The notes under the pieces were generated by a model. That model did not search any database. It was not told the origin of the DNA and was given only the letters and a program-made list of their open reading frames with translations. From the NCBI RefSeq assembly GCF_014884385.1, contig NZ_WKFH01000003.1, positions 2,822,001 to 2,886,000 of the forward strand: a stretch of DNA of 64,000 nt, read 5' to 3'. This stretch comes from Phycobacter azelaicus (lineage in GTDB: Bacteria; Pseudomonadota; Alphaproteobacteria; Rhodobacterales; Rhodobacteraceae). Made by a program: the position numbers and the translations under genes. Positions 25,601 to 35,300 of the stretch are shown here, in pieces; position 1 is the first letter of the stretch, and the number at the start of each line of letters is the position of its first letter.

Positions 25601-26829
25601 GCAAGACCCGCTTCATGCAGGATCTCGGGCAGGCGCTTTTTGACCTTGAAGAAACCTGCCGTTGCATGCGGCCAGACAAGCGCATCCCACTCGCGCAGGA
25701 TTTCTGCAACCGCAATACCCCGTGCCTGCAAGATAGGCCGGGCGCGCTCCATCCAGTCACCCAACGGTCCGACTGGCACATAGGGCATGACGATCTGATG
25801 CACGCCGGACGATTGCGCCCAATCCGCGAGTTTTTCTGGCTCTTGAAACTGGAGCACCTCAGCGGCAACTCCGGCCCTTGCGGCGGTATCCGCCAGCGCC
25901 TTTTCCTCGAAGGCCGAGATCCGGGCAGACACGGGGCGCTGTGACCGTAAACCGCTTGCCGGACACCGTGCCGCCACCCGGATATCGAGCGGTGCAATAT
26001 CCTCCGGACCAATGGAGCAGTCCTCCTCGGTCAGTAGCAGCGCGGTCGGCACGCCCTCCTGCGGGGTGACGACAGAGCGCAGCGGCTGAACCTCGGGCAA
26101 CCCGTCCGGCTCCTCCTCCATCAACCCGACCACGTCGTCCGCCAATTCGTCCGCACGCGGTGCAAACCGCCCGCCACTGAACTGGGCGATGTTCGAGGCT
26201 CGCGCCTGGTAGGGTTTGCCACGCGTGTGCAGCCCGGCAACCCAGCGCCATGAACAGGTATTGGACGCAGGATCGCCGTCCAGAAGATGCCTAAAGAAGA
26301 AATCCGCGCCCAGCCGCCACGGTAGTTTGAGGGTGAAAACCCAGATTGAAGCAAACCACATCCGCGCGTGATTGTGCAGGTATCCCGTCTGCGTAAGCTC
26401 ATGCACCCAAGCGTCGAAACAGGCAATACCGGTTTTACCGGTCTCGGCGGCCATCACGCGCGAGTTCAGGGCGGGATCCTGCTGCAGGCTCGCAAGATCG
26501 GCGTTCAGCCCTGTGCTGTAGGCGGTCCAGGTCTGCGGGCGCCGCTCCAGCCATCCCTTGAAGTACCCGCGCCAAAGGACCTCTTGGATGAATTTGTCAC
26601 CAGCCTCGGGCCCATGGGCGGCCAGCGCCGCCGAGATCACCTCGCGCTCGGTCAAGAGGCGGCGACGTAGATAGGGCGACAGACGGGAAACGGCATTGTG
26701 CCGCCCCGGCCCGCGATCATGGTTGCGCCCTGCGCTGTAGTCGGTGCCCATGCGCGGCTGAAACGCCTGCAAGCGAAGCAAACCTGCGGCACGCGTTGCA
26801 GGGCCGAAATCTGTATCGTTCTGTTTCAT
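25597..26829 (-). CDS. Photolyase/cryptochrome-related FAD-binding protein
   Basis: 410 residues from the ATG at 26829; a TTG eight codons earlier is a weaker alternative. Residues about 40-235 match the helical FAD domain of photolyases: TEREVISAALA, FIQEVLWRGYFKGWLE, NHARMWFASIWVF at 153-165, and GDPASNTCSWRWVAGLHTRG from 185. No N-terminal antenna-type alpha/beta domain precedes it. Instead, an alpha/beta-looking segment follows (about 260-385, with PTALLLTEED and HQIVMPYVPVGPLGDW), which suggests a permuted or replaced domain. Whether it repairs DNA or senses light cannot be told. It is coupled to the ABC1 gene by a four-base overlap. Confidence 0.8.
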   Translation of the reverse strand: MKQNDTDFGPATRAAGLLRLQAFQPRMGTDYSAGRNHDRGPGRHNAVSRLSPYLRRRLLTEREVISAALAAHGPEAGDKFIQEVLWRGYFKGWLERRPQTWTAYSTGLNADLASLQQDPALNSRVMAAETGKTGIACFDAWVHELTQTGYLHNHARMWFASIWVFTLKLPWRLGADFFFRHLLDGDPASNTCSWRWVAGLHTRGKPYQARASNIAQFSGGRFAPRADELADDVVGLMEEEPDGLPEVQPLRSVVTPQEGVPTALLLTEEDCSIGPEDIAPLDIRVAARCPASGLRSQRPVSARISAFEEKALADTAARAGVAAEVLQFQEPEKLADWAQSSGVHQIVMPYVPVGPLGDWMERARPILQARGIAVAEILREWDALVWPHATAGFFKVKKRLPEILHEAGLA

Positions 26830-27197
26830 CACCGTAAGGTGTTCTGTGCCCAAGGCGTGTCAATGGCAGGTGCTGTAGAACCGTCGGGTTGCCGCCACCA
26901 TTTGCAATGGCTTGCGCAGACCGGGGGTGCCTGCCGCCCGTTGGACACAAAATCACTAAAAGCAAACCGGTCAGCGACCCCTGCGGACTTGAGGCTGGGC
27001 GGCAGAGAGCGTAGTGAAGACGAGGTAGAAAATCTCCCGCTATCGCCTTCTTTGTCCTCGTCTTCGTCCATTGCGTGTTGGGGTTTGAGTGCTGACCAGT
27101 TGCGGGAGGATGTGCCCATTGACCGTTTCGCCTGTTGTAGAACTGTGCAACATAGGGATCAGAGCTGTCTTTACGTATGCGTTCTAGTAGCTGGGTC
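26830..27197. other. Divergent promoter gap, no gene seen
   Basis: This gap separates the photolyase-like gene (minus) from dusA (plus). Open frames exist on both strands but none has a recognisable product. A TTGACC at 27119-27124 is a possible -35 box for dusA, without a convincing -10 box. Confidence 0.45.
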
Positions 27198-28262
27198 ATG
27201 TCCGAGCAGTGGGTAACTGACGGAAATTGGAAAGCTGAAGCAGGGGCTGTCTTGGGTAAGTCTTTTGAAAAATCAGATCTTTGGAGATCATCGCGCCTTT
27301 CCGTTGCCCCCATGATGGACTGGACCGATCGCCATTGTCGTTACTTTCACCGTCTGCTGAGCAAGGAGACGCTTCTTTTCACGGAAATGGTGACCGCACC
27401 TGCCTTGGTGCGCGGGGGGGCGTTGCATTTGCTGGACTACAGCCCCGAGGAACATCCTGTGGTCTTGCAGCTTGGGGGATCTGAGCCGGGCGAGCTGGCA
27501 GAGGCGGCCCGGCTCGGGGCGGAGGTCGGCTATGATGAGATCAACCTCAACTGCGGTTGTCCCAGTGATCGGGTGCAATCGGGGGCCTTTGGAGCGGTGT
27601 TGATGAAAACGCCGGATCTAGTCGCCGATTGCGTGAACGCCATGCGGGAGGCCGTGGAGGTCGAAGTCACGGTCAAATGCCGGATCGGTGTTGACGATCA
27701 GGAGCCCCAAGAGGTGCTGCCGGTGTTTTTGGAAAAGATCCGCGCGGCGGGTTGCCAGAGGGTGACGATCCATGCCCGAAAGGCCTGGCTCCAGGGGCTG
27801 TCGCCCAAGGAGAACCGCGATATTCCACCGCTGGACTATGACCTTGTGCACCGGATGAAGGCGGAGTTTCCAGATCTTCATATCTCGATCAATGGAGGCA
27901 TTGCCTCGCTTGAAGCCGCAAAGGAGCATCTGGAGGGCGGCCTTGATGGCGTGATGATTGGGCGCGCGGCCTATCATCAGCCTGCGGATATCCTTTCGGC
28001 TGCCGATCCGGTGATCTTTGGCTCTGGAGAGCCCCGGGATCCGGTGACGATCGTGCATGAGATGCTGCCCTACATCGAGCGTCAACTCTCAGGTGGTGCT
28101 CGCCTGCATCAGATCACCCGCCATATGCTGGGTCTGTTTGCCGGGCGTCCTGGCGCACGGGCCTGGCGGCGGATCCTGTCCGAAGGTGCAAACCGCACTG
28201 GCGCGAGCACCGATTTGCTGCTTCAAGCATTGGAGCCGGTTGCTGGGAGCTCTGCGGCCTGA
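27198..28262 (+). CDS. dusA: tRNA-dihydrouridine synthase A
   Basis: FMN-dependent enzyme that reduces uridine to dihydrouridine in the tRNA D-loop. Family motifs: SVAPMMDWTDRHCRYFHRL, LQLGGSEPGELAEAA, EINLNCGCPSDRVQSG with the catalytic cysteine, VTVKCRIGVDD, and ISINGGIASLEAA. It ends in a helical tRNA-binding part (HMLGLFAGRPGARAWRRILSE). The start is uncertain: the ATG at 27198 gives 354 residues but adds roughly 30 residues of unconserved sequence before the first conserved block; the frame is open to 27177. The gene converges on the DUF1289 gene with 29 bases between. Confidence 0.92.
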   Translation: MSEQWVTDGNWKAEAGAVLGKSFEKSDLWRSSRLSVAPMMDWTDRHCRYFHRLLSKETLLFTEMVTAPALVRGGALHLLDYSPEEHPVVLQLGGSEPGELAEAARLGAEVGYDEINLNCGCPSDRVQSGAFGAVLMKTPDLVADCVNAMREAVEVEVTVKCRIGVDDQEPQEVLPVFLEKIRAAGCQRVTIHARKAWLQGLSPKENRDIPPLDYDLVHRMKAEFPDLHISINGGIASLEAAKEHLEGGLDGVMIGRAAYHQPADILSAADPVIFGSGEPRDPVTIVHEMLPYIERQLSGGARLHQITRHMLGLFAGRPGARAWRRILSEGANRTGASTDLLLQALEPVAGSSAA

Positions 28263-28291
28263 GACATTCCACTGTGAACCGAAGGGGCCCG

Positions 28292-28540
28292 TTAGCTGCG
28301 CTGCTGCAGTCGCGCCGCGCGCCCGCCACGGCGCTTCTTTAGAGAGGCTTCGCGGCCCGCCAGCTCTTCCATGACGCTGGCACGCTCCTCATTGGACATC
28401 TTTGACCAGCGAGTGATCTCATCGATGGACCGATAACAACCAGTGCAGATCCGCGCCTCTGGGTGGACTACGCAGATCTTGATGCACGGGGATTGGATTT
28501 CGTCCCGTTTCCAGATTTTGTCGCTTGATTGCTCAGCCAT
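28292..28540 (-). CDS. DUF1289 small cysteine protein
   Basis: 82 residues. The DUF1289 core is SPCIKICVVHPEARICTGCYRSIDEITRW, recognisable by SPCIKIC, CTGCYR and the four spaced cysteines, probably a metal or Fe-S site. A basic tail (KKRRGGRAARLQQRS) follows. The start overlaps the end of ruvX by eight bases, so it is the last gene of ccmI-ruvX-DUF1289. Function is unknown. Confidence 0.88.
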   Translation of the reverse strand: MAEQSSDKIWKRDEIQSPCIKICVVHPEARICTGCYRSIDEITRWSKMSNEERASVMEELAGREASLKKRRGGRAARLQQRS

Positions 28541-29006
28541 TTTGCAGATGCCTCATGCGGTCCAGTGCACCCTGGAGAATATAGGACGCCGCAACGTGAT
28601 CGATAACCTCCGAGCGGCGTTTGCGAGACGTATCCGCCTCGAGGAGTGCTTTTTCAGCGGCAACGGTGCTGAGTCGTTCATCCCAGAACCCGATTGGCAA
28701 ATCTGTGAGCCGCGCGAGGTTGCGGGCGAAGGCGCGGGTGGATTGACAGCGCGGACCTTCGGTGCCGTCCATGTTGCGGGGCAGGCCCAGAAGGATGCCG
28801 CCCACGTCGCGCTCCCTCATGATCTCCAGTAGCCGCGCGCTGTCGAGGGTGAATTTCTTGCGCCGCACGGTCTCAAGCGGCGTGGCTACTGCGCCGATCC
28901 GGTCCGAGACTGCAACGCCGATGGTCTTGTCCCCAAGATCCAGCCCGATCAAAGCCGTGTAGCCGGGCAGGGCGGCGGCGAAGTCTTCCAAGGTTTCGCA
29001 AATCAT
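28533..29006 (-). CDS. ruvX: Holliday junction resolvase-like protein RuvX (YqgF)
   Basis: 157 residues, RNase H-fold YqgF family. ALIGLDLGDKTIGVAVSD carries the first acidic residue, GGILLGLPRNMDG and FWDERLSTVAAEKAL the others, ending in DHVAASYILQGALD. Family members take part in pre-16S rRNA processing and have been proposed as resolvases. The start overlaps the stop of ccmI by four bases and its end overlaps the DUF1289 gene. Confidence 0.93.
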   Translation of the reverse strand: MICETLEDFAAALPGYTALIGLDLGDKTIGVAVSDRIGAVATPLETVRRKKFTLDSARLLEIMRERDVGGILLGLPRNMDGTEGPRCQSTRAFARNLARLTDLPIGFWDERLSTVAAEKALLEADTSRKRRSEVIDHVAASYILQGALDRMRHLQNG

Positions 29007-30253
29007 TCCGCAACTCCTGCCTGGGTGGCAGCCGCGGTGATTTGTGCGAGCGCGGCCTCATCCCCGGCAAAGGTCTGCAGGGCTTCGCTGTAGATCGCTT
29101 GGGCCTGATCCTTGTCTCCCAGAACGCCAAGGGCTCCAATCAGACGTGCCCATTCCTGCACCGTGCCGCCTTCCGTGGCGAGCCGGTCAGAAAGGCGCGC
29201 AACCATGCCGCGTATCATTTCAGCACGCTCTTCCTGGCTCAGCTCGGCGGCGTTTTCCACGTCCGCAGCATCAGGCCCCGGCAGGGCGCCCGCAAAGGGA
29301 GGTGCGCCACGCGGTGTAATTGGCTGGTATTCGACGCCGGCGCGAAACGCCATATCCTCGATTTGGCGCTGGATCCCGTCAACCCAGGGATCGCTTGGTG
29401 CGCTGTTGCGCAGGGTTTCTGCCCAGATCTGATAGGACAGGTCCGGACGCCCGACTTGGCCAAGCATCAAGCCGTAATAGTAACGCGCGGCTCCGTTCTG
29501 CGGATCAAGCTTCAGAGTCTGGACCAAAGCCGCCTCTGCCTCGGGAGAGACGTAGCCACCGGTGGCCATGATCATCAATTCCGCCAGCTCCCCATAGTCA
29601 CTGGCCTCGAGGTCGCCCGACATGATGTCGATATAGCGCTGCTTTGCCTGATAGGCGGCGGTGAAGTTGCCGAGGTTCGCCTCGTGCTGTGCCAGCAGGG
29701 CCTGACCTTGTGCATCATCTGGACGTTGGGCTGCGGTCTGGCGCAGTTGCTCGACCAGCTGGCGATAGCTATCCTCTGCGTCAGGGGCGGGGAAGGCTGG
29801 CATCTGCGTTTCTGCTTCTGCCTGAGTGGGGCGGCTTTCTGCCCGCTCTTCGGCGATTGCGATCCGTGTCTTGAGCGCCAGATCGCCATAGCCGGGAGCC
29901 CCCAATGTGGAGTAGAGACCAAGGGTGCCGCCGACGACCGCAAGGACAAGCGCCATTGCCGCGCCCTTGGACAAACCGCTCGGCTGGCTTGCGCCGCTGC
30001 CATCCTTTTGCAATTGGGTATCGGCGGCCAGAATGCGGCGCGAGACTTCTGTGCGAATACGCCCTGCGTCCGCTTCGTTGATCACGCCGCGCGCCAGATC
30101 CTTGTCCACGTCGCGCAATTGTTGGCGATAGACACGCAAGTCATAGGCGGCCGGAGGCTCCCCCATGTCGCGGCTGCGCAGCAGCACCAATGCCATCAAT
30201 CCGGCAACGGCCAGGGCCATAAAGGCGGTCAGGATCCAGAAAATCATGCTCAC
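29003..30253 (-). CDS. ccmI: c-type cytochrome biogenesis protein CcmI
   Basis: 416 residues. An N-terminal membrane helix (about 4-26) is followed by a cytoplasmic loop with YDLRVYRQQLRDVDKDLARG, the CcmI signature, then a second helix (about 104-122) and a long periplasmic TPR part (about 190-330; PQNGAARYYYGLMLGQVGRPD). CcmI chaperones apocytochrome c to the haem ligation complex. It is unlinked here to ccmABC, which lies over 30 kb away in the window, as is usual in Rhodobacteraceae. It is the first gene of the overlapping ccmI-ruvX-DUF1289 set. Confidence 0.9.
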   Translation of the reverse strand: MSMIFWILTAFMALAVAGLMALVLLRSRDMGEPPAAYDLRVYRQQLRDVDKDLARGVINEADAGRIRTEVSRRILAADTQLQKDGSGASQPSGLSKGAAMALVLAVVGGTLGLYSTLGAPGYGDLALKTRIAIAEERAESRPTQAEAETQMPAFPAPDAEDSYRQLVEQLRQTAAQRPDDAQGQALLAQHEANLGNFTAAYQAKQRYIDIMSGDLEASDYGELAELMIMATGGYVSPEAEAALVQTLKLDPQNGAARYYYGLMLGQVGRPDLSYQIWAETLRNSAPSDPWVDGIQRQIEDMAFRAGVEYQPITPRGAPPFAGALPGPDAADVENAAELSQEERAEMIRGMVARLSDRLATEGGTVQEWARLIGALGVLGDKDQAQAIYSEALQTFAGDEAALAQITAAATQAGVAE

Positions 30254-30375
30254 TCCGATGTTTGATCTCCATCTATATCTCCGCAGGCTTGGAAAAAAGA
30301 CCTATCTGCTGCGTCACCCTGTCTAGGGGTGGATGTTCTCTGCGACAAAGCGGGGGATTGCCCAAATCCGACGAT

Positions 30376-30399
30376 GTCGCATCTATACACAAATGCGAC
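30376..30399. promoter_or_regulatory. Inverted repeat upstream of soxB
   Basis: GTCGCAT (30376-30382) and ATGCGAC (30393-30399) are perfect 7-base arms with a 10-base AT-rich spacer, 70 bases before the soxB start. It is a plausible operator for sarcosine-responsive control; the factor is unknown. Confidence 0.45.
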
Positions 30400-30469
30400 G
30401 ATAAACGGCACGGGTTGGCGGCGCCTCTCGGGCATACCCGAGATTAGACACGAACCAGTGGATTCGCTC

Positions 30470-31714
30470 ATGAAACGCTATTCAGCCTTTGCTGTCGCGC
30501 GGGAGGCCCTGCGCTATCACACCGGATGGGAACGCGCCTGGCGCAACCCGGCGCCAAAACGCCAGTATGACGTGATCATCGTCGGTGCCGGCGGACACGG
30601 CCTTGCGACGGCTTATTACCTTGGCAAGAATTTCGGGATCACCAATGTGGCGGTGCTGGAAAAGGGCTGGCTGGGTGGCGGCAACACCGGGCGCAACACC
30701 ACCATCATCCGGTCGAACTACCTGCAGGATCCCTCGGCGGCGATCTATGAAAAGGCACGCTCCCTCTATGAGGATATGAGCCAGGATCTGAACTACAACG
30801 TGATGTTCTCTCCGCGCGGGGTCATCATGCTGGCCCAGACCGAACACGAGGTGCGCGGCTATAAGCGCACCGCCCATGCCAATGCCCTGCAAGGGGTCTC
30901 AACCGAATGGATCGAACCTGCCCGCGTCAAGGAGCTGGTGCCGATCATAAATCTGGCCGGTCCGCGCTATCCCGTCCTGGGCGGTCTCTGGCAGGAGCGC
31001 GGCGGCACCGCCCGTCACGATGCGGTGGCCTGGGGCTATGCGCGGGCCTGTTCGGCCATGGGGATGGATATCATCCAGCAATGCGAGGTCACCGGCGTGC
31101 GCACCGAAGGCGGCCGCGTCATTGGCGTCGACACCACCAAGGGCGCGATTGACTGCGATAAGCTGGGCATGGTCGTTGCGGGCAACTGTTCGCACCTGTC
31201 CCAAATGGCGGGCTTCCGCCTGCCGGTCGAAAGCGTCGCGCTACAGGCGCTGGTGAGCGAGCCGATCAAACCCTGCATGGATGTGGTCGTCATGGCCAAC
31301 ACGGTGCACGGCTACATGAGCCAGTCCGACAAGGGTGAGATGGTGATCGGCGGCGGCACCGATGGCTATAACAACTACACGCAGCGCGGATCCTTCCACC
31401 ATATCGAGGAAACCGTGCGCGCCCTGATCGAGACCTTCCCGATGGTGTCACGCCTCAAGATGCTGCGCCAGTGGGGCGGGATCGTCGATGTGACCGGCGA
31501 CCGTTCTCCCATCATCTCGAAAACGCCGGTGCAGAACTGTTTCGTCAACGCAGGCTGGGGCACCGGCGGTTTCAAGGCCATTCCCGGATCCGGCTGGGCC
31601 ATGGCTGAACTGATGGCGACCGGCCATTCGCCGTTGGCCGAAGAGTTCTCCATGATGCGCTTCAAGGAAGGCAAGTTCATCGACGAAAGCGTTGCAGCAG
31701 GGGTGGCGCACTGA
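30470..31714 (+). CDS. soxB: Sarcosine oxidase beta subunit
   Basis: FAD-dependent DAO-fold subunit of heterotetrameric sarcosine oxidase, 414 residues. YDVIIVGAGGHGLATAYYLG is the dinucleotide-binding motif near 33-52. H183 in GGTARHDAVAWGY sits about where the covalent FMN histidine is found in the family. The subunit oxidises sarcosine with release of formaldehyde equivalents to tetrahydrofolate. The ATG at 30470 begins MKRYSAFAVAREAL, the family's usual start; a frame open to 30329 is not used. soxD, soxA and soxG follow on the same strand. Confidence 0.96.
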   Translation: MKRYSAFAVAREALRYHTGWERAWRNPAPKRQYDVIIVGAGGHGLATAYYLGKNFGITNVAVLEKGWLGGGNTGRNTTIIRSNYLQDPSAAIYEKARSLYEDMSQDLNYNVMFSPRGVIMLAQTEHEVRGYKRTAHANALQGVSTEWIEPARVKELVPIINLAGPRYPVLGGLWQERGGTARHDAVAWGYARACSAMGMDIIQQCEVTGVRTEGGRVIGVDTTKGAIDCDKLGMVVAGNCSHLSQMAGFRLPVESVALQALVSEPIKPCMDVVVMANTVHGYMSQSDKGEMVIGGGTDGYNNYTQRGSFHHIEETVRALIETFPMVSRLKMLRQWGGIVDVTGDRSPIISKTPVQNCFVNAGWGTGGFKAIPGSGWAMAELMATGHSPLAEEFSMMRFKEGKFIDESVAAGVAH

Positions 31715-31758
31715 TGGAGTTGGCAACGCTCGCGAGGCTCGGCACGTCCACTGAGGCG

Positions 31759-31932
31759 TTAAGGTCCGCCCAGAACCGCGTCCGCCACAAGATGGGCGAC
31801 ATGCTTTGCGTATCTGACCAAGGCGGGGCCCTTGAACCGGCGCCGGGGATTGTCCCGCTCATCGCGGCGCCAATGCTGAAAGGCAAAGAACAAAAATACT
31901 GCGGCAATGGCCAGAATAATCCAGAGAAACAT
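31759..31932 (-). CDS. Small membrane protein, opposite strand inside sox operon
   Basis: A 57-codon frame on the minus strand between soxB and soxD. It begins MFLWIILAIAAVFLFFAF, a single membrane helix, and then turns basic: QHWRRDERDNPRRRFKGP, with a positively charged cytosolic tail and a short amphipathic end. The helix-plus-RRR pattern and the fit to the gap argue that it is real. The ribosome site is weak. Function unknown; a plus-strand frame over the same bases looks non-coding. Confidence 0.55.
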   Translation of the reverse strand: MFLWIILAIAAVFLFFAFQHWRRDERDNPRRRFKGPALVRYAKHVAHLVADAVLGGP

Positions 31933-31982
31933 GGATTTAATGTGGGTGCCCGCGTTGATTGTACAAGCTGGAGGCTCTGCCC

Positions 31983-32312
31983 ATGCTGATCCTTAAATGC
32001 CCCTATTGCGGTGTGAACGCCGAGGAAACTGAACTCCACGCCGGTGGCGAGGCGCATCTGAAACGCTTTGGTCCCGGCTCATCGGATGATGAGTTCCACG
32101 ACTACCTTTTCATGCGGGAAAACCCCAAGGGGGTGCATTTCGAACGCTGGCGGCACGTGAACGGCTGCGGCAAGTGGTTCCACGCGGCCCGCTGCACCAC
32201 CACGCTTGAGGTCTTTGGCACCTACACCGCGCAGACCTCTGCTCCGCCGCAGGAGATCTTTGAGGCGATCACCGCCAAACGCCCCGGCTGGAGCTGGAGA
32301 GAGTTCGAATGA
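31983..32312 (+). CDS. soxD: Sarcosine oxidase delta subunit
   Basis: 109 residues. MLILKCPYCGVNAEETEL and HVNGCGKWFHAARCTTT carry the cysteines and histidine that bind zinc in SoxD. The DEFHDYLFMRENPKGVHFERW block is typical of the family. It is the small structural subunit of the heterotetramer. A TGGAGG box lies before the ATG; the eight-codon longer frame is less likely. Confidence 0.95.
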   Translation: MLILKCPYCGVNAEETELHAGGEAHLKRFGPGSSDDEFHDYLFMRENPKGVHFERWRHVNGCGKWFHAARCTTTLEVFGTYTAQTSAPPQEIFEAITAKRPGWSWREFE

Positions 32313-32358
32313 TCCGCCCAACCCCATCTGTCGCAGTCTTTTGCAAAAGGTCCGCAGC

Positions 32359-35300
32359 ATGAGCACCCGTCTTGCCAATCAGGGGCGCCTGATCGACCGC
32401 TCCAAACCCATCGAGTTCACCTTCAACGGCACGCGCATGACGGGCTATGCCGGGGATACGCTGGCTTCGGCCCTTTTGGCCAATGATCAGCTTTTGGTGG
32501 GGCGCTCGTTCAAGTATCACCGCCCGCGCGGGCTGGTTGCCTCGGGCGCAGAAGAGCCGAACGCCCTGGTCGGTCTTGGCACCGGCGACCGGTTTGAACC
32601 CAACCAGCGCGCCACCACGACCGAGCTGTTCTCTGGCCTCAGTGCCCAGTCACAGAACCACTGGCCAAGCCTTGAGTTCGACGTGGGCGTGGTGAACAAC
32701 AAACTTGCGCGGTTTTTGCCCGCCGGGTTCTACTACAAGATGTTCATCCATCCGCGTCCCTTCTGGAAACACATCTACGAGCCGATCATCCGCAAATCGG
32801 CCGGTCTGGGTCAGGCGCCGGACCGCGAGTTGAAGGACGCTGACACCTACGAGCATTTCTATTTCTTCTGCGATGTGCTGGTGATTGGCGGCGGCGTTGC
32901 GGGCCTTCAGGCGGCGCTGGTGGCGGCGAAATCGGGTGCCAAGGTTCTGGTGCTGGAGCAGAACGCCCATTGGGGCGGGCGCGCACCGGTCGATGGTGGC
33001 ACCATTGATGGTGACGATCCGGAGGCCTGGGTTGATCAGACTTTGGCGGAACTCGCGGCGATGGAGAACGTGACCCTGCGCAATCGCTGCATGGGCGCTG
33101 GCGTCTACGATCACGGCTATGCGCTGGGATATGAGCGGCTGACGGATCATGCACCGGGGCAGGGTGGCCCACGCCACCGGTTGTGGCGGATCCGCGCGAA
33201 ACAGATCGTCACCGCCACAGGTGCGATCGAACGGCCCCTGTCCTTTGCGGGCAACGATGTGCCGGGCGTCATGCTGGCCTCGGCCATGCGTGACTATGTG
33301 GTAAACTGGGGTGCCACACCGGGCAAACGCGTGGTTGTTGCCACCAACAACGATGATGCTTACCGCACCGCGCTGGTGCTGCATGCTGCCGGGCTTGAGG
33401 TGGTGCGGGTGCTCGACACGCGCGACACTGGCGGCGGCGCCCTGATGGAAGAGGTGCGCGCGCTGGGTATCCGCGTTGAATGCGGACGCGGCATCGCCAA
33501 GGTCAAGGATGGCAAATGTGTCACCAAGGTTGCGATCTGCGCCCAGAACGGTCAGGGCGGTGCTCAGGAAGAGGTGGAGGCCGATGCGGTCGCCATGTCC
33601 GGCGGCTGGTCGCCGGTGGTGCACCTGTGGTCCCATTGCGGCGGCAAGCTGATCTGGGATGAGGCCCAGGCTCATTTCCGGCCAGATCCCGCGCGTCCTC
33701 CGCTGGGCGCAGATGGGGAAGGATTTGTCGTGGCAGCCGGCTCGGCCAATGGTCCGCTTGATCTGGGCGCAGTTCTAACAGACGCCGCCGAGGCAGGCGC
33801 CAAGGCCGCCGCCGCTGCAGGGTTCAAGGCCGAGGCCAAGCCCGCGACCGGCGTGGCGCAGGACGAGGCACCCATGCAGCCGGTCTGGCTGATGCCCGCA
33901 CGCGCCGAGATCGACCTGCGCATGAAGGCTTGGCTGGATTTCCAGAACGACGTGAAGGTCTCTGACGTTCAGCTGGCCGCGCGCGAGGGCTTTGAAAGCG
34001 TTGAGCACACCAAGCGCTACACCACGCTGGGCATGGCAACGGATCAGGGGAAGCTCAGCAATATCAATGGCCTCGCCATTCTGGCCGACAGCCTTGGCTC
34101 TGAGATCCCCCAGGTTGGCACGACTACCTTCCGCCCGCCGTACCACCCCATCTCCATGGGTGCGATCGGCGGTGAGGCGCGGGGCGAGATCTTCCAGCCG
34201 CTGCGCAAGACCCCGATGCACGACTGGCATGATGCCAACGGCGCCGACTGGGAGCCGGTGGGCCATTGGCGTCGCCCCTATGCCTTTGTCCGCAGCGGAG
34301 AAAGCGTGAAAGAGGCGGTGAACCGCGAGATCCTGAACACCCGCCAGAATGTGGGGCTCTTGGATGCCTCCACTCTGGGCAAGCTAATCGTCAAAGGGCC
34401 GGATGCCGGGCGCTTCCTCGACATGATGTACACCAACATGATGTCGACCCTGAAAGTGGGCAAATGCCGCTACGGTCTGATGTGTTCAGAGAACGGCTTT
34501 TTGTCCGACGACGGCGTGGTTGCGCGCATCGATGAGGACACCTGGCTGTGTCATACCACCACCGGCGGCGCGGATCGTATCCACGCCCATATGGAGGAGT
34601 GGCTGCAGACCGAGTGGTGGGACTGGAAGGTCTATGTCGCCAATGTGACCGAGCAACTGGCGCAGATCGCCGTGGTCGGCCCCAAGGCCCGCATGCTGCT
34701 GGAAAAGCTGAACGCTGAGGCGGGCGGCGGTATGGATGTCTCCAAGGAGGCGCTGCCCTTCATGGAATGGAAGGATGGCGAAATCGGCGGCTTCAAATGC
34801 CGTGCCTACCGGATCTCCTTCTCAGGTGAGCTGTCTTACGAGATCGCTGTGGCCGCGTCGCAGGGTCAGGCTTTCTGGGATGCGCTGATGGCGGCGGGTG
34901 AAGAGTTCGGCGTGATGCCCTACGGTACCGAATGCCTGCACGTGATGCGCGCCGAGAAGGGCTTCATCATGATCGGGGACGAAACCGATGGTACCGTGAT
35001 CCCGCAGGATCTTGGGCTCAATTGGGCCATCTCCAAGAAGAAGGAAGATTTCATCGGCAAACGCGCGCAAGAGCGCAGCCATATGGTCGACCCTGATCGC
35101 TGGCAGCTGGTGGGCCTGGAAACGGTCGATGGCTCGGTCCTGCCCGATGGCGCCTATGCGGTTGGCAGCGGCGTCAATGCCAACGGGCAAAAGAACACAA
35201 TTGGCCGCGTGACCTCGACCTATCATTCGCCGACCCTTGGAAAAGGCATTGCAATGGGCCTCGTGAAACATGGCCCCAAACGCATGGGAGAGGTGATCGA

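Noticed and set aside
26717..27313. 198-codon minus-strand frame between dusA and the photolyase-like gene
   Set aside because: It overlaps the start regions of both genes and has no recognisable motif; treated as promoter DNA.
31714..31989. 91-codon plus-strand frame between soxB and soxD
   Set aside because: It has no family features, and the minus strand of the same gap encodes a more convincing membrane protein.
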